In this document: positions 3,964-5,633 of the stretch, piece after piece
Position numbering within the stretch: position 1 is the stretch's first letter
Layout: each line of letters opens with the position of its first letter
Assembly (NCBI GenBank): GCA_002393975.1
Contig: DGSM01000072.1
Coordinates: 13,768-19,400, forward strand
DNA from: Clostridiales bacterium UBA4362
Lineage (GTDB): Bacteria; Bacillota; Clostridia; TANB77; CAG-508
Direction of reading: 5' to 3'
Length of the DNA stretch: 5,633 nucleotides
Made by a program: the position numbers and the translations under genes
The notes under the pieces: generated by a model
Seen by the model: the letters and a program-made list of their open reading frames with translations, nothing else
The model's database searches: none
What the model was told of the DNA's origin: nothing

Positions 3964-5633
3964 GCAAGATATGTTTTTAGGGCTTTAAACGAAGAAGATA
4001 TTGCTAGATTAAATAGTAGTAGTGAAAAATTGTCTATTGTTGCAAAAAACCCTAATGATACAAGATACTCTATTCGAAATTTTGTAAAAAATGGAAGACT
4101 TAGAAGTAAATTTATTGCAATGACAGATAGCATTGGAGTAGCAGATATAAAATATGGAACCTTACCTGGATCTAAATTAACGAAAAGAGATTCTATTATT
4201 ATAATGGTTGATTTAGATAAGTTAGATGAAAGTAGAATACATTATTCTCCTGCTGCTGAATGTGATGCTGAGAGAACCGATGTAAGAGACATGGCGATAT
4301 ATGGCACAGAGGCAGATAATGAGGTAATATATGAAGGAGAATTACCAGCTGATAGTTATCATGAAATTCATCCATTACTTGTAGATATTATGACAGGATA
4401 TGATATGAGCATGTTTGGAGGTAGAAAATATGAACCAACAGACAAAATTTGTGAAATGATTGCTGAAGGAAAAAGTGAAAAACTTATAAAAGACTTGTTA
4501 AAAAATGTTTCTTTAAATCCTATTGAAAAAGAGTTTGTTGAAAAATATTATGGTTTAATTATTGGAGATGATGGAAATGTATCAATAAATCCTGACAGAA
4601 ATCAACCATTAAAAGGGGATATGGAAGGAGTGGAAAAACACCTAGCTGAATGCTTTCATATAGTAGGAAGAAATGGTAGTTTTAAACCGGGTTTGTTAGG
4701 CAGATGTATACAAACAAATATAATCGAAAGGCTAAATTATACTGAAGCAAAAATTACACCTCTACCAAATTATACATCACCAAATAGAGAAAAAATAAGT
4801 CCTAGAAATATGTCAGAAGGTAGATATCATATAAACCATTTAGATTTAACAGAAAACAAAAAGGATAAGACAGGAACAAGAGGTAGAAGATTAGGAGATT
4901 GTTTGTATTATACTGATCGTGAGCGTCAAAGTAGTACCTTAGATAGAGCAATTGCGTTACCTTATAAAATAGAATATAAGGCAACCCCTGAAGGTTATGT
5001 AGGTATTCATATCTTCACAAAGTATTTGGGCTATGATAGCAATAATCAAGTGTATGATATTGAACCTGATGGATTTGGTCGAGATAAGATTCAAGAAAGT
5101 ATATATATGGGTTCTTTTGCAAGAAAGCAAGAAGTTCCAACAAAACAATTTTTAGAAACAGCTTTGGGAGATATGGCATTAACTGCAAGTGAAGTGGAAC
5201 AAAAAGTAAAAGAAGAGAGACAATTAAAATTAGAAACTGAAAAAAGAGAAGCGGAAATTCAAAAGTTAAAGGCTGCAAAAGAAAAAGGAGATTTAGCACC
5301 AGAAATTGTAGAAGAATTTTTAAGAAAAGTTTTTTGCAAAGATGGAACAAAAATGCTAAGTGTGGACGACCTTAAAAGGCAAAGAGAAGTTTATTTGCTA
5401 AAGGATAAAAGCTTTGAAAGATTCGCTACTGAGACTGTTTTTGACACACCACTTAGTTTTCGCACCAAGTCTGGAAAGAAGCCAGTTCAATCTTTTACAA
5501 TATCTAGAATACCAACTAGAAAAAGAAATAAAAAAGGAAGAAATGGTGAAATCATAGAGTGTTATGTACCAGAGGATGAAAAAGAATTTCGGATTTGTAA
5601 AAGAGTCCCCTTCTCCATATATTTATTATATTT
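3961..5633 (+). CDS. Large unknown protein with a possible N-terminal ADP-ribosyltransferase-like domain (open at the right edge)
   Basis: From ATG 3961 the frame stays open for 557 codons to the window end, so it is the longest gene here and is incomplete. Residues 1-145 look to me like an R-S-E class ADP-ribosyltransferase fold: YVFRAL (4-9, R7 as the NAD-binding Arg), RSKFIAMTDSIGVADIKYG (48-66, the S/T-rich strand), IIIMVDLDKLDESRI (79-93) and DNEVIYEGELP (119-129, E121 as candidate catalytic Glu). This is pattern recognition, not an alignment; the Ser/Thr strand is less canonical than STS. Residues 146-400 are unrecognised, with GGRKYEPTDKICEMIAEGKS (155-174) and FKPGLLGRCIQTN (241-253) among the more motif-like parts. 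Residues 409-443 are a charged coiled coil, and 505-530 are rich in Arg/Lys. There is no signal peptide or membrane segment, so it is probably cytosolic. CGN arginine codons appear six times, against none in trmN6 and rsmI. It could equally be an unrelated accessory protein. Confidence 0.75.
   Translation, partial: MARYVFRALNEEDIARLNSSSEKLSIVAKNPNDTRYSIRNFVKNGRLRSKFIAMTDSIGVADIKYGTLPGSKLTKRDSIIIMVDLDKLDESRIHYSPAAECDAERTDVRDMAIYGTEADNEVIYEGELPADSYHEIHPLLVDIMTGYDMSMFGGRKYEPTDKICEMIAEGKSEKLIKDLLKNVSLNPIEKEFVEKYYGLIIGDDGNVSINPDRNQPLKGDMEGVEKHLAECFHIVGRNGSFKPGLLGRCIQTNIIERLNYTEAKITPLPNYTSPNREKISPRNMSEGRYHINHLDLTENKKDKTGTRGRRLGDCLYYTDRERQSSTLDRAIALPYKIEYKATPEGYVGIHIFTKYLGYDSNNQVYDIEPDGFGRDKIQESIYMGSFARKQEVPTKQFLETALGDMALTASEVEQKVKEERQLKLETEKREAEIQKLKAAKEKGDLAPEIVEEFLRKVFCKDGTKMLSVDDLKRQREVYLLKDKSFERFATETVFDTPLSFRTKSGKKPVQSFTISRIPTRKRNKKGRNGEIIECYVPEDEKEFRICKRVPFSIYLLY

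Noticed and set aside
3918..5350. Several minus-strand frames opposite the long unknown gene, some Leu/Phe-rich and membrane-like
   Set aside because: They are shadows of a Lys/Glu-rich coding strand (AAA/GAA read backwards gives TTT/TTC). The plus frame is open throughout and has a strong ribosome site.
1..5633. CRISPR array, riboswitch or rRNA
   Set aside because: No regularly spaced direct repeats, no known riboswitch core and no rRNA sequence were seen on either strand.
831..5633. Recoded genetic code (UGA as Trp)
   Set aside because: No gene contains in-frame TGA, the tryptophan seen in TrmN6 is TGG, and ribosome-site usage is ordinary. Evidence is limited because tryptophan is very rare in these proteins.

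Overview
The window is strongly AT-rich. All four visible stops are TAA, the one tryptophan I can place (TrmN6 W149) is TGG, and no gene needs in-frame TGA. Gene content (a large fused 2-hydroxyacyl-CoA dehydratase activase, TrmN6 next to RsmI, RlmH) and GGAGG-type ribosome sites point to a low-GC anaerobic Bacillota, probably an uncultured gut-type Clostridia or Bacilli lineage. The lineage is inference.

Layout, left to right. Positions 1-720 (minus) hold the first 240 residues of a 2-hydroxyacyl-CoA dehydratase activase-type protein that leaves the window. A divergent promoter region (721-830) separates it from a two-gene rightward operon: trmN6 (tRNA m6A37 methyltransferase type) and rsmI (16S rRNA 2'-O-methyltransferase), closed by a strong hairpin terminator at 2398-2426. 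A gene-free stretch of about 480 bases follows. It contains a pure A/T tract, an orphan consensus-like promoter with a small hairpin, and a 197-bp unit bounded by perfect 11-bp inverted repeats and flanked by TAAT on both sides. This looks like mobile-element residue or an unrecognised structured RNA. rlmH (minus, 2911-3387) converges on this stretch. Divergent from rlmH is a two-gene unit: a 147-residue unknown protein, and a very long unknown protein (557 codons seen, open at the window edge) whose start codon overlaps the first gene's stop by one base.

The left two thirds are housekeeping: three RNA methyltransferases that act on tRNA, the small subunit and the large subunit, plus one anaerobic acyl-CoA enzyme. 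The right third is the candidate novel system. The long protein starts with a region that looks to me like an ADP-ribosyltransferase-type (R-S-E) fold. It is followed by a large domain I do not recognise, a charged coiled coil and a basic region. Its coupled small partner ends in a basic amphipathic helix. The trmN6 and rlmH promoters both carry the same extended -10 (TGATATAAT) placed so that transcription should begin at, or within one base of, the ATG, which predicts leaderless mRNAs.
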